Shown piece by piece: positions 38,701-49,907 of a DNA stretch of 64,000 bases (position 1 is the stretch's first letter; each line of letters begins with the position of its first letter). Source of the DNA: Tausonia pullulans (Eukaryota; Basidiomycota; Tremellomycetes; Cystofilobasidiales; Mrakiaceae). The position numbers were made by a program, and so were the translations under genes. The DNA is taken from NCBI GenBank assembly GCA_951802195.1, contig OX637620.1, positions 806,001 through 870,000 on the forward strand, given 5' to 3'. Under the pieces are notes generated by a model that was not told the DNA's origin, ran no database searches, and saw only the letters and a program-made list of their open reading frames with translations.

Positions 38701-40751
38701 ACTCGCGGTCGCGGTCACGGTCACGATCGTCACGATCGCGGTCACGGTCGCGGTCACGGTCGCGGTCACGGTCGCGATCCCGGTCGTAACGGTCACGATC
38801 GTCGTAGCGGTCACGGTCGTCGTAGCGGTCCCGGTCATCACCGTCAGTGTAGCGTCCGCCGTAGCGATCGTTCCGGCGGTCTCTCGCCTTGTTGCCGTCG
38901 CGCTCGTCCCTCCGCTTGCGCTCGTCGCGCTCCTCTATCCGCTTCTCCAGCTCCGGAAGCTTTTCGTGAGAAAGGAAGAGGAGCTCACGCTCAAGCTTGC
39001 GACGCTCTTCGTCCTTCTCCGCGGTTCGGCGACCCTTGGAGACGTGGTCGATGTCCTCCCGGATCCGCTTGACGCGATACCGAAGATCGCTCATCTCGTT
39101 GTCGAGCGCCTCGTCCTCCTCGGTCCGAGCATCAGCCTCAGAGATGTTGCGATCGAGCTGGGAAGAAGTGTTCTCGAGCTGGCGCTTGATGTCGGCGAGG
39201 TCGTCCTGGGCCGACTCGGCACCCGTCCGGACTGAAGCCCGATCGAGGTGCCTGTTTGAACTCTTGTACGTCTTGGAACCGGATCTGTCCTCATCGTGCT
39301 TGTAAACGGTCCCGTCCTTGCGTGAGGTAGGCGCCGGGCTGCTGTTGAAGCTCCGTGACTTGGCATACGATTGTTGGCCCCCGAAGCCGTCACCGGAGGT
39401 GGAGCGAGAATTGGTGTCGTTCCGGAGGAGGTTCGTAAGGAAATCAACGCTCGAGTCGAGGTCGCGAGCCGAGGCCGGAACGAGCTCGGGAGGGAGGACG
39501 TCAGGGATGGGGTTGCCGTTGAGACCTGTGGTCAGCAGCACGCGATGGCTCTAGGTCAACAATGCACAGTAGCTGGCGGTTAAATCGGTCGAGGACGCGA
39601 CACTGACTCCGGTAGATTAGGCCCATAGCGACATGGAACTCTTGGATATTCAGCTTGCCGCGGTTGTCCATGTCGGCGAGCGTCCTGATGAGGAAGCGGA
39701 TACAGAGGTGTCGGGGTCGGTCAGTCAACGAGCACACCCAGACACAGCCCACGGGGGGCGCTCGGCCCCCCGCTTTGTTCGAGCTCCAAGTCAAGGGGAG
39801 CCGGCACCAATCCATCATCGCGCGCTCACCATATCTTGGCCATATCGTCCCTCGAGAGACCCGACTGCCCGAACACCTCCTGGGCGACTTCGCCGGAGAT
39901 GAAACCCGTGCCCTGCTGGTCCCAGGCGCGGAAGATCTGGTCGTAGTTCTTCTTCTCATCTTTCGTGAGCTGCCAGGGGATTTTAGGTGTCGCAACGGCC
40001 TTGTTCTGGTTAAGCTATGGGAGAGTAGCGGATTTAGGGGTAAGAGAGCTGTACGACGGGGGAAGGCGGATATCGAGATGACGTCGGCAGACGTACTAGG
40101 TTCATCGAAGACGACAGGTTGCCAGCGGGGAGGTTGGGCTGCTGGAAGGCGAGAGGGCCACCAGACCCGTAGGGCTGCAAGGCAGGAAGAGAGGATCTGA
40201 GTCAGCCTTTTTTGAGAGAAGAAGGAAGGGAGCGGTGAGAAGACGCAGGGCGAGCAAGAGTGCGAAGGGCGGGGCTCGGGGGCCGCGCGACCGACCGCGT
40301 GAGGGAGAGAGCGACGCAAGAGGGACGGAGATAAGGTAGAAGCATGACTCACAGAGGCAGTGTTCATCGGCATAAACGAGGACTGCATCATCTGTAGCCG
40401 AGGGTCCTGGAAACCCGTGGGCTGAGAGACGAGTCCTCCTCCGCCAGCGCCGGCCCAGCCAGTCGCTTGGGGCATCAAGCCTCCTCCAGCGCCAGGGAAG
40501 CCCGTTGCCTGGGGGCGGAGGCCACCTGACCAGCCCGTGGCCTGAGGAGAGAGGCCCATCGACGCGAACTGGGATGTCGGCGGCGGTGGGGCGTTGAGGA
40601 ACGCGTACGACGGCTGGCCACCCGAGGGGAGGGGAGGGACCGGGGGCCGCTGCTGCTGCTGGCCCGGGAAGCCGGTGGCTTGGGCGTAAAGCGGCTGCTG
40701 CTGCTGGGGGTAGCCCCCCTGCTGCTGGAAGCCTTGCTGGTTCCAGGACAT
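32754..40751 (-). CDS. CIN1: CIN1-type intersectin homologue (EH, coiled coil, two SH3, RhoGEF DH-PH)
   Basis: Scaffold linking endocytic coats and actin to Rho-family GTPases. The start [15 protein letters not shown] (ATG at 40751) leads into a Gln/Gly-rich region with five Q(A/P)TG repeats. One EH domain follows: [20 protein letters not shown], then [20 protein letters not shown] (to about 39630). A long coiled coil with an Arg-Asp repeat (about 38560-38860) and Ala/Pro/Glu-rich sequence come next. SH3-1 is near 36600-36840 ([15 protein letters not shown], then [13 protein letters not shown]) and SH3-2 near 36325-36500 ([20 protein letters not shown]). Ser/Pro-rich linkers precede the DH domain (34700-33400: [37 protein letters not shown]). 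The PH domain follows ([18 protein letters not shown]) and the protein ends AERDRRD. There is no C2 domain. Roughly 2000 residues over many introns; not every exon was fixed. Confidence 0.88.
38560..38860. repeat. Coding Arg-Asp (RD/DRDR) repeat within CIN1
   Basis: On the plus strand, cggtcacggtcg-type hexamers repeat. On the coding strand they encode runs of alternating Arg and Asp ([10 protein letters not shown]). The tract lies just after the coiled coil and looks like a slippage-prone, disordered charged segment. Confidence 0.9.
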
Positions 40752-42182
40752 GGGGCGGTCGGTGAGGATCGTGCGCGGAGAAGAGAGAGGCGGCGGGCAA
40801 GGGATGGAGGGAAGGAGAGCGCGCGCGTGAGGGCGTGGTTGGGAGATGGAAGCGAGGACAAGCGCCAGCCAGCGTGAGGGCGGCCAGCGCAAGTGAGCGG
40901 ACGGGCGGGCGAGAGCGACGAGAAGTCCCCCCGTCCAGCCAAAGCTGTGCGAGGGCCCAAACTAGGCTAGGGGGTCTGAGAGACACGCGCGCCACGAGGG
41001 AAGCAAGCCCAACCTGGCTGAGCCAGCTCGCCGTCCCTTTTCAAGGACTCGCTCGCACACTTTCCATCGCCAACCACCAGCTGCTCTTCCCATCTCCGGT
41101 CTTGTCTGTCCCTTTGGCCCATTTCCCTTTCAAGTGAGTCCAGCGCTTTGTGCCGCCCCAAATCCGCCGTTTTCCCTTTTCTCCGTTGGCCCGCTCCCCT
41201 CCCCCCTCTTCGCACGATGATGAAGCATTTGGATTACAAAAAACCTCCTACGGGAGTACATCGAGAGCGCAACATGACGATCTCTATCCTGCCTTCCTTC
41301 TAGAGTGCCCTAGATCTATCCCATTTCCTTTTGTTTTTACTCGCCTTGGGGTTCTTCCTCCGTCTGTTGAAGCGATTTGTGCTGACTTGCTCTCCCGCTT
41401 GTCTTTGCTCTGTTCAGCCTTGCACTCCTAAACCCAAATGTCATGTTTCTTTCTCCTGCCTTTTCGAAATGCCTACTTGAAGAGAAAACTGGAAAGAACG
41501 AGGGACAAAGGTTCTTTGCAAAGTGTCTCTGCATCTGACGCCCTCAGCCGGTCGGTGTTCGGGCTTCTGACCGCTTGCGTGGACTGCCTGGTCAGAAGAC
41601 TGTCAGTTGATCCTGCGACAAAGATTCGGAGCAGACAATCTGTACAAAGTGGAGCTGGGAAGAGAGATTGGCGCGTTGTTGAAGTAAGGAACGGGTGCGC
41701 GGCGAGCCTGCAGAACCTTTGAGCGTACTTAGTGCGGACTATCTACGCTCACTCGTACAACGCCGGTCCTGTTGCCCCCCCTGAAAAATAACAACTTCAT
41801 GCCTTTCCCATCAATATCACTCAAGATGTAGTCAGCAAGCATCAGCAGCTCTTGAATAATTCACGTATAATCTCAATGAGTCATGCAGCGGGCACCTGCC
41901 ACTTCCGAGACTCTGATTCCACCCACGCTCGACATGTACGAAAGGATTGCTTCGCTTGACAGATATATGCGGCGAGTACTTTTAATGACAATGAGCCAGT
42001 GCGACACAGTGCAGACAGCTGCCCAACGAGTAGACACTTGGTGATAGTGCGGCCTCAAGCTTGACTGAGATATTTGGAAGTGCCTCGAACGATCCATCAC
42101 ACGTCCAAGGGCAATAGCAGCGGGAAGAACAGATAGAATAAGAACATAGTTCGAGAATCTTGTCAGTGTGTCGTCCGTCTGT
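40752..42182. other. 1.4-kb gene-free interval upstream of CIN1
   Basis: The longest interval here without a supported gene, between the CIN1 start and the SGO1 stop (both minus strand). Small frames at 41150-41431 and 41873-42229 lack domain features. Most likely an extended CIN1 promoter/5' UTR plus the SGO1 3' region. A noncoding transcript cannot be judged from sequence. Confidence 0.5.
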
Positions 42183-45100
42183 CTAAGCCCCGATCCCAGA
42201 TACCCTCGAACTCGCTCTTCTCTTTCCAACGACCTTTTTTACCATGCCCTCAGCCTCCTCCCGGTGGTCCCGTGAGTTCTCCGCCAGACCGTTCTTCTCC
42301 GCAAGAGGCAAACCTTGCGCGAAGGAGGAGGTCCGCCTCGTTGCCGTCGGCGCGGCCATCTTGGCCTGCTGCTGATGGCTCGCCTTGGGCGTCGTCTCGC
42401 CCGCGCTCTCGGCCCAATGCCGATCCAGCGCCTCGCGAGCGGTTTGGGTGCGAGCAGCAGTGGTAATCCCCGTAGTGGTGGTAGAGGGTCGACGCGATTT
42501 GACGGACAACGACAAGGCGACGTCAGAAGGACGGGACGCCTCCTCCTCCTCCTCCTCCTCCTCCTCCTCCTCGCCATTGCCCGCTTCCGACGTCGACGAC
42601 AACGACTCGTTCTCACTCGTCGCCATGTCGCTCTCGCTCTCCTCCACAGCAGCAACAGCCGCCCTTTTCTTCCCTGCAGACCCTGCTGCAGCCATCGCTG
42701 TCTTCCGCGGAGGCAACACCGACTTCCTCCTCGTCCCCGCCGAAGCAACGCTGGTCACGTTGCCCGTCGCCGTAGCGGCGAGCTCATCCTCGTCCTCCCG
42801 AAGCAGTGCAGGCGAGACGGAGCGGGACGAGGAGGCAGCCCCGCCGGATGTTGGGGCGGCCGTGGTAGGGCGGGGCGAATGAGGGCGAGGGGTGGTAGAT
42901 GTCCGTGCGGAGTTCGTAGGGCGAGAGGTGGTGGACGGTCGGGAGGAGGTCGACTTGCGCTCTGCTACGCGGGATTCGTCACGCATCTTTCTGCTCGTGT
43001 GAGAGAAGGGGGGTCAGACATTGCTCGTAGAATGAACTAGTGATAGAGAGTCGAACAAACTTTGTTAACGACGGCTCTTTATAGTTGATCGCTTTGCTAA
43101 CACGACGAGCCCGCCTCGCCGCGGCGCCATCGACCCCACCATCGGCTGCTGCTCCCTCATCCGTTCCCTGCGATCTTGGCGACTCGAATACCTCAGTGGC
43201 AGGCCCAAATGATGGTTCGTCTGTCTGAGACGACTGTTGCTCCTCCTCTTCCGGCTGCACAAGGGTGGTCGGCGCCATTGGCGGCTTGTCCTTGGCTTGA
43301 GGAGATAGCGGAGCAGAGACTGTCGAGAAGGATGATGCTGGTGATGGTCGAGGGGGCGCTGTTGTCACGCCTCGTCGGAGCACGTCGGCGACGTCTCGCG
43401 TTCGGACCATAGGGGCTTTGGAGCCCGAAGCAGAGGAGGTGGCAGCGATGGTAGTGGAAGTTGAAGAGGAAGCGGAAGACTTGAGATTGGAGGAGGGTTT
43501 GGTCGAGGAGGAGGGTGTCGAAACAGATTGGATTCGGCTCGTGGAAGATGACTGTGGGATGGTGTTCGTCGTCGTTGAAGACGACTTGGTTCGGAAGGCA
43601 GCTGCGGCTGTAGCTCGAGAGCGTGCTGTGCTGCTCTCCGAAGAAGACGAAGACGCCGAGGCGTTCGACGAGGCTGCCGAGGTAGGTCTTGTTGGCGGCA
43701 CTCGCGCCTGCGTCTGCACAGAGGATAAGGTGGATCGTTGGGAAGTGGTTGACGATCGGGAGGGAGTTGGACGAGGAGGTTGCGAGGCTGAGACTGCCAC
43801 CGAGGGGCTGACCTTTCTCGATGATGCCGCAGGCTCGACGGAACCCACAAGCAATGGAGATGGCTGATTGTGAAGATTTGTGATGGGCGTTTGGGCGACC
43901 GACTCAACTTTGATCGCTAGAGGCTCTAGGGGGCTGTCCGTGTCTGAGACGGAACCGAGGATTTCCCGCCCTTTGCCCTTACCCGAACCGCCATCTCGGA
44001 GAGGCATCAGCTCGTAGAGGACTCTAGGTTCTAACGGCTCGGAGATAGAGGCGGGGTTTGTTGAGAGATTGTCGTCCCGGATAACCTCGTCCGGGATGGT
44101 GCCCATCGTCTCGTGATCCCGATACCCATCTTCCTCCAAGTCGGGCGTCGGGCTCTTGCTCTTCCTGGGGCGAGAAGTGGTGAGAGAGGAGGAAGGAGGG
44201 GGCGGTACGAGCAGTTGAGGGACGGCAACAAGGCCGGAAGATCGCCGACTCGCGCGCGACGCCCGAGCCTGGGAGCGCGAGGTAAGATCGGTGAGGTGAT
44301 CGGCTCTTGGCGGGTTGGGCACGGATGTTGAAGGTTCAGGAATGGACAACGAAGTAGGAAGATAGTTGCTGCTGAAAGGCGTTGGATGAAGTGAGCACAC
44401 GGCGCAACAGCTGGTAAGGCACGCCTCGGTTGAGAGAGTGTCTCGTCATCGCGCGGAGCTGGTGAGAGAGAGACGGGACAAACAGACTCACGTAGGGCCA
44501 TTCTCGTCCTCATCATCGCTGTCAAAGTCTTCTTCATCTTCCTCCGTGAGTCCGTTCAGGCCCTGGGGGCTCTGGCTCGTTTTGAAGGGGCCATGCGGGT
44601 TGAATTTAGGCGTCCAGAGCGATGGAGGTATCGGGGTCGCGCGTGGAGGCGTCGCGGGTGTTGCTACAAGCTGATCGCGAAGCAGTGAGAGCGCTGGTAC
44701 CGAGAGAAGGAGAGAGTTGACGACACCGAGAAGCATCTGGAGTAGAGCGACGAGAGGAGAAACAGGTCGCAAGAGGGCTATTAGTTCTGGCGAAATACAT
44801 TCGGGAAGCGGCCAAGGCGGACCTTGGTCTCGTCCGGGTTGCCGAGCGTCCGGGCTGTAGGCCGGCGTCTGAGCCTGGCAACCTCGGCGATGAGAGCGAC
44901 GTTCTGTTTGCTAAGGGCGATGACCTCGTCTTTGAGGTCGTAGACCTCGTTCTCGAGCTCCTTGATCCGCTGCCGGTGGGCGACGTTGTTGATAACGACC
45001 TCGTTGTGCTTTTGGGTGATGGCCATGAGCTTCTCCTTCGACCGCTCGAGCTCGCCTGAGGGAGTAGACGGGGTGAAGTGAGTGTCAGCCCTGAGCTGGG

Positions 45101-45226
45101 TCGAGAGAAGCGGCAGCCTTGAGTCGGACGACGCGTGCTGGCGAGGAGGGGGGGAAGGAGCGAGAGACACGCACCGGTGCGAGGCTTCTTGGATGTGCCT
45201 ACATGCGACTTTGTTGGCGAGGGCAT
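42183..45226 (-). CDS. SGO1: Shugoshin, centromeric cohesin protector
   Basis: Shugoshin recruits PP2A to protect centromeric cohesin. Minus-strand exons 45175-45226, 44799-45055, 44492-44736, 43061-44371 and 42183-42990 give 890 residues. The N-terminal coiled coil (PP2A-binding and dimerisation region) reads ELERSKEKLMAITQKHNEVV, then NVAHRQRIKELENEVYDLKD. The conserved C-terminal shugoshin basic motif (histone H2A-phospho reader) is RRARRVSKAINYKEPSLTKK, followed by MRDES, and spans the last intron. The long region between is Ser/Thr/Pro-rich and disordered. A poly-Glu run of 11 residues (42541-42573) follows the basic motif. The protein continues about 260 residues past this motif, longer than most fungal shugoshins. 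Start MPSPTKSHVGTSKKPRT in exon 1. Confidence 0.9.
42541..42573. repeat. (CTC)11 coding poly-Glu repeat in SGO1
   Basis: Pure CTC triplets on the plus strand encode consecutive Glu residues on the minus strand. Confidence 0.9.
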
Positions 45227-45465
45227 GGTGGCCGCCTTGTTCCCTTCAGAGAGAAGGAGTAGAGGGGAACGGGAGGGAGCCGGGCGGTTGGTGGTTGGAA
45301 GGGAGACACGCGGCGGGCGGGATGTTGTGCGTTCGTGTTCAAGGCAGAGAGAAAGCCAGCGCGTGGGAGGTTGAGGAGAGAGCACGCAGAGAGAGCAAGG
45401 GCGGCTCGCGGCCGTGTCCGAGAGAAGACGACGCTCCCTCAACCACCATCAGACTTCATCGAGAC
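45227..45465. promoter_or_regulatory. Bidirectional promoter region of SGO1 and RAP1
   Basis: About 240 bp separate the two divergent start codons. The interval is GA-rich on the plus strand and holds no other frame of note. No TATA box or known factor site stands out, so the regulatory role is inferred from geometry. Confidence 0.5.
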
Positions 45466-48400
45466 ATGCCTCGTCAAGTCAGAGTCACATCCTACCCAGA
45501 ACAATCCAGCTGCTGACAGCACTTTCTTCCGTAGGCCCATCCCCCGCGCCTGAGCAGGGCGCCGGCGTTAGACGACGATGATGCAGCCCGCCTGTCATCT
45601 AACGAGGAGGACCTTCCGGACGTCAGCGAGATCGACAAGCGAGCCAAGGAGTCCCCCGTCATGGTGAGCTCTCCTTTCGCTGCTTCAATCATGGGTCAAG
45701 AGCGCGGATGGGTGGGTGGACGTCGCGACGTCCTCTCTAACGACACCGGCTTCCAGCCGAACGTCCACGCCGATCCTCCTCCCCCTCCTGCGACTCCTCC
45801 GCCTCCCTCTACTCCATCCCCTGCTCCTTCTGCTCAGCTAGAACAATCGAAACAGTCCCCTTCAACCTCCAGTGATCCCCACTCGGCGCTCAAAACGGTG
45901 GATGGATCCCGCAACGACGACAACGGCCAGCAGTCTGACGCGTCGGACGGGGATGATGAGGCCAATGACGAGGCGAGCACCTCGGGTTGGGCGACGGGGA
46001 TCCGCTTCGCCATGGCCGGAGAGTACAACAAAGCCGCCAAGGATGATGTTCTTGGCGAGATCAAGTCTGGAGGAGGGTGAGTTGACCGAGCTTGCGTGGG
46101 AGAGGGACGCTAAGGCAGTCTGTCCGTGAATTATGTCCGAATACCGCACTTCATTAATCTCCCTGCTGCTTCTGTAGAGTTGCCGTCCGGGTCGTCGAAC
46201 AGCCGGACTACATCATTATTTCTCCTCCAGTCCTTATAAACGTGGCGCGCAAGATCGAGCAAAGCAAAGCCGAGGTCCTTGACCTGGATGATGAGTGGCC
46301 GACTTTCGTCAAGCATCGGATGAAGGAGCACGCCGTTCGGGAGCTCCGCAGGATCGAGGCGGCCGAGGCGAAGCGCAAGGGCAAGCAGAAGGAGCAGGTT
46401 TGACCCTCTCTCTTTAGTTTTAGGATTGACGCGTCTCTGGTCACTAACCTCTCGTTGTCGGCTGGAAGCAGGGACCCGTCCGAGGAATGAATCTCGTCCC
46501 GGTTCGCATTGGACGCGTCACGTGATTTCACTCTGCGTTCTGTCACTGACAGCATCATCTTCCTTCCTCCCTTCAATTGAAGCCCGCCGAGGCGATCAAC
46601 AAGACTGCATCGGTCCCGTCCTCCAAGGTAAGCTCGACTTACACGTCTGAGCTAGGTGATTAAGTCCAGTCCGACTGACCATTGCTGCGCTTTGCTCCTC
46701 GCAGACCGTGCCTATAGAGATCCAGGAAGTCCAGACCGCAGAGGAGATCCCCAACGATGGCGATGGTGCCAGGAAACTCTTCGAGGACCAAGAGGGTGAC
46801 CCCATCAGCTTCTGGTTACAGGTCAGCATCCACGAGGATATCCAGAAGAGCCTTAAAAAGGCCATCGAGGTACGGCGCGCGCGCTTCCAACTCATTGTTC
46901 TCCTGTTCATCGTCTAACCTTCGAATTTCTCCTTACATAGTGGCACGGCGGCCTCATGTCCAACCTCGAGGAAGCTCAGATCCGACTCGTTGACCCTCGG
47001 AGCAAACTCGGCACCAGCTACCTCGACACGAGGCAGAAGGACGACTTCTGGCGCGTTCGGCCGTGGCACTGGGTCTTTGCGAGTATCGAGGCTGGGCGCA
47101 GGCTCAAGACGAAGGATCTTCAAAGTTCGGCCCCCATTTTCATCACAAACGGAGTTAACAACGGAGACAACCGCGGGGGCAAGCCGATCTCCTGCTGGGT
47201 CATCCCAAGTCTCGCCAAACGCAAACCGAAGCTCGTCTCGGATCTTAAGGTAAGCGGCCCTCCTTGTTCTACATCAAATGTTAGCTCTCCCTCCCCTCGC
47301 TGACTCTCCTCATTGCGGACAGGCCTACGGCGCAGTTGTCAAGAAGAACATCGCCAACGCTCACGTCCTCATCTATGATGAGCAGAACTACGACACGACG
47401 ACGGAAGCGATCCTTAACGAGTACTCGGGCAAGCGGAGCAAAACACTCGCGCACTACAAGTGGATTCAGGACAGCATCACTTCGGGCAACCTCGCCGTAC
47501 TTCCAGAGATGAAGAAGAAAGACAAGTCGAAGGCGGCGGAAGGCTCTCGCCCAGCCGAGGTCAGAAAAGTCAACGGCAGGTTAGGCGCGACACCAGGGTG
47601 TGCATGAGGGTGCGAGAATGGTTGCTGAACTTTCTGTCGCTCGCCTTGCTCTCACAGAGCGTCTGAATACTCCGCGAGGGAAGATCAGCGGCTGCTCAAC
47701 TTCATCGCCGAGATGGTCTTCATCGATAAGCGAACCAATAGTGGTCAGAAGATGGGACTCGGAGGCGTCGCCATGTGCGAGTATCTATGCGATAACGTGA
47801 GAGTCGCCTCAGTCGCGCCTCATATCTCTCTTCAGCTTCAGCAACGCGAGTCTGACAGCTCTTAAATTCTCCTCCTGTAGAAGGCCGAGTACCCTTGGGC
47901 TAAGAGCCATACCGCTCTTGCCTGGCAGCAGCGCTACAAGCGGCTCAAGAACTACTACAACGCCGAGGCCGCCGTCAAGGAGCGCGTGGCCAAGCTTGCC
48001 CGAGGCGAACGACTCTCAAGCAAGCCGCCAGGCGAGGAGAGCGGTAGCGACCTTGACGACCCGCGCAACAACGTCGGCCGTTTGCTCGCGAGCAGCAGCG
48101 GAGGCTTTATCCCAAAGGAAAAGGAGCAACCGAAGCAACGCAAGGGAGAAATCTTCGCCCCGAAGCGCAAGATCGTGAAACGGAAGGCACAGCCCGGGGA
48201 GAGCACGACGGAGGAGGACGAAAACAGGGAGTTGTGGGTATATATACACTTCCTTCAGCGGAGGGTTTTCCACTAATTCGCTATATTTTTCCCCATAGCC
48301 GCGAAACCCGCATGAAGACGCACTCTCCCGAGCCAGCCGCTGAGGCGTCGCGTGAGGCTTGTCTCTCGGAACACTCCCCGTGCGAGTCCAACCCAGAGAC

Positions 48401-49688
48401 TGGCTCTGCCCCCAAGCGCGCCAGAATCGACAAGGCGGCAGCCGCCGAGCAGGATGATGCCATGGCCCGCCAGCGGGCAGTGAGCAGCTTCGCCTCGCCC
48501 CGGCCGCGATCGCGGGAGATCGTGGAGCTCGGCATCGCTCCGGAAGCCTACTTGGAAGATGACGACATCTTAGGTGGCATCGATGAAGACGGTCTGACGG
48601 GAGGCGCAGCTACAGTCGCGGCCGCCGGTCCTGTGGCGACGGAGATTGACGAGGCTGCCGCAGATGAAGTGCGCGGGCATGATAACGAGGACGCCTCCTT
48701 CATTGGAGAGACGCAGGTCCGCGAGGAGCAGGCAGTTGATAACCTCGGCCCTCTTCAGCTTGCCAGGGAAGAGGGAGAGGAGGAGGAGGAGCAGGGGAAG
48801 GTTCTGTCGACCACGAAGCGACGGGTGCAGCAAACGCTCTCCGTCAATGCTCCCTCCGCTGCAGCCATCTCACCTCAAAATTCAGACGAGGAGGAGGACG
48901 AAAACTCCGATGACTTGGAAGATTTTGAGGAGGATCCTGACGTCTCATTCCGCGCGTCGACAGAGCTCTTCAGATCCATCGCGCCGAGTGGACAAGCCTT
49001 CCCCTCTTCCTCCCTCTCCCCTTCGTCACTGGCCGCTGCTTCCCTCGTCCCTTCCATCTCGGTGGCCACTGCTGCCGTCGCTGCTCAGGCCAGCGGCATC
49101 CTCGCCGCTCGTGACGCGTCTCTCCCAACCTCTCCTCTGGAGAAGCGCAAGCCGGACGGCGAGGAAGACGGATCCAGACGAGCCGCCAAGGCTGCCAGGC
49201 CGTCGCTCAACCTCGCCGGCGCTGAGGGAGTACCTCACTTCAATACGAGCCTATTCTCCCGTTGTCGAAGCAGCAAGAGTGGGTCCCTTCGATCTCGTCC
49301 CTCATTGCATTTGCTCCCTCGATTGACGCTTTCTCCCTATCGCATTGCAGGCACGTCCGCTACCGCGTCCCCTCGACCTTCCTTGCCCCCCCGACCAGAA
49401 GTTTCCCCCTCCAAGTTGGTAGCTTCGAACCTCACCCCGCTCAGGCAGTCGACCACGGCCCTTGCGGAGAAACAGACTCAGGCGGCCGTCCCTGCCGCTG
49501 AGGACCGTTCAACAACGACGACAACTAGCGGGCAGGGACAGCAGCCGCAGCACGAGTGGACGGCAGAGGAGGATAATATCCTTCTCAACGGGACCGAGAG
49601 CCAAATTTCGGAGCTTGAGGAGCAGCACGGCTTGCAGCTCGCCTGGGGTCGGCTCAAGAGGCTCCGTGGGCATCGGGCGAACCGATGA
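45466..49688 (+). CDS. RAP1: RAP1-like telomere protein (BRCT, Myb, RCT)
   Basis: Rap1 is a shelterin component at chromosome ends and, in some yeasts, a transcription factor. Twelve exons (45466-45477, 45535-45663, 45757-46076, 46178-46397, 46583-46627, 46705-46869, 46941-47249, 47323-47579, 47658-47796, 47881-48233, 48299-49278, 49351-49688) give 1088 residues. A BRCT-like domain spans about 46800-47300 (SFWLQVSIHEDIQKSLKKAI; VRPWHWVFASIEAGRRL). A Myb/SANT-like domain reads REDQRLLNFIAEMVFIDKR, then HTALAWQQRYKRLKNYYN. After a long acidic region the end matches the Rap1 C-terminal pattern: EWTAEEDNILLNGTESQISE, then LEEQHGLQLAWGRLKRLRG. The 12-nt first exon (MPRQ) and hence the start are provisional. 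Family assignment rests on domain order plus the C-terminal motif. Confidence 0.8.
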
Positions 49689-49907
49689 GACATGGACAAG
49701 GAGGGATGGTCGGATTGGCGTTTCAGGTTGGTGTATTCGCTTCCTTAATTATTGTTTGTTCCCTCAAACGATGCTAATCTTTTTTTGTTGATGATACTCG
49801 AGCAGAAAGCAGCTCATTCATCTCCTTATCTCCGTAGTCGTCAACTTCAGGTACGCTTTCCTCTTTGGGAGGATGTCCTGCGGGCCCTACAGAGAGTGCA
49901 AGCGAGT

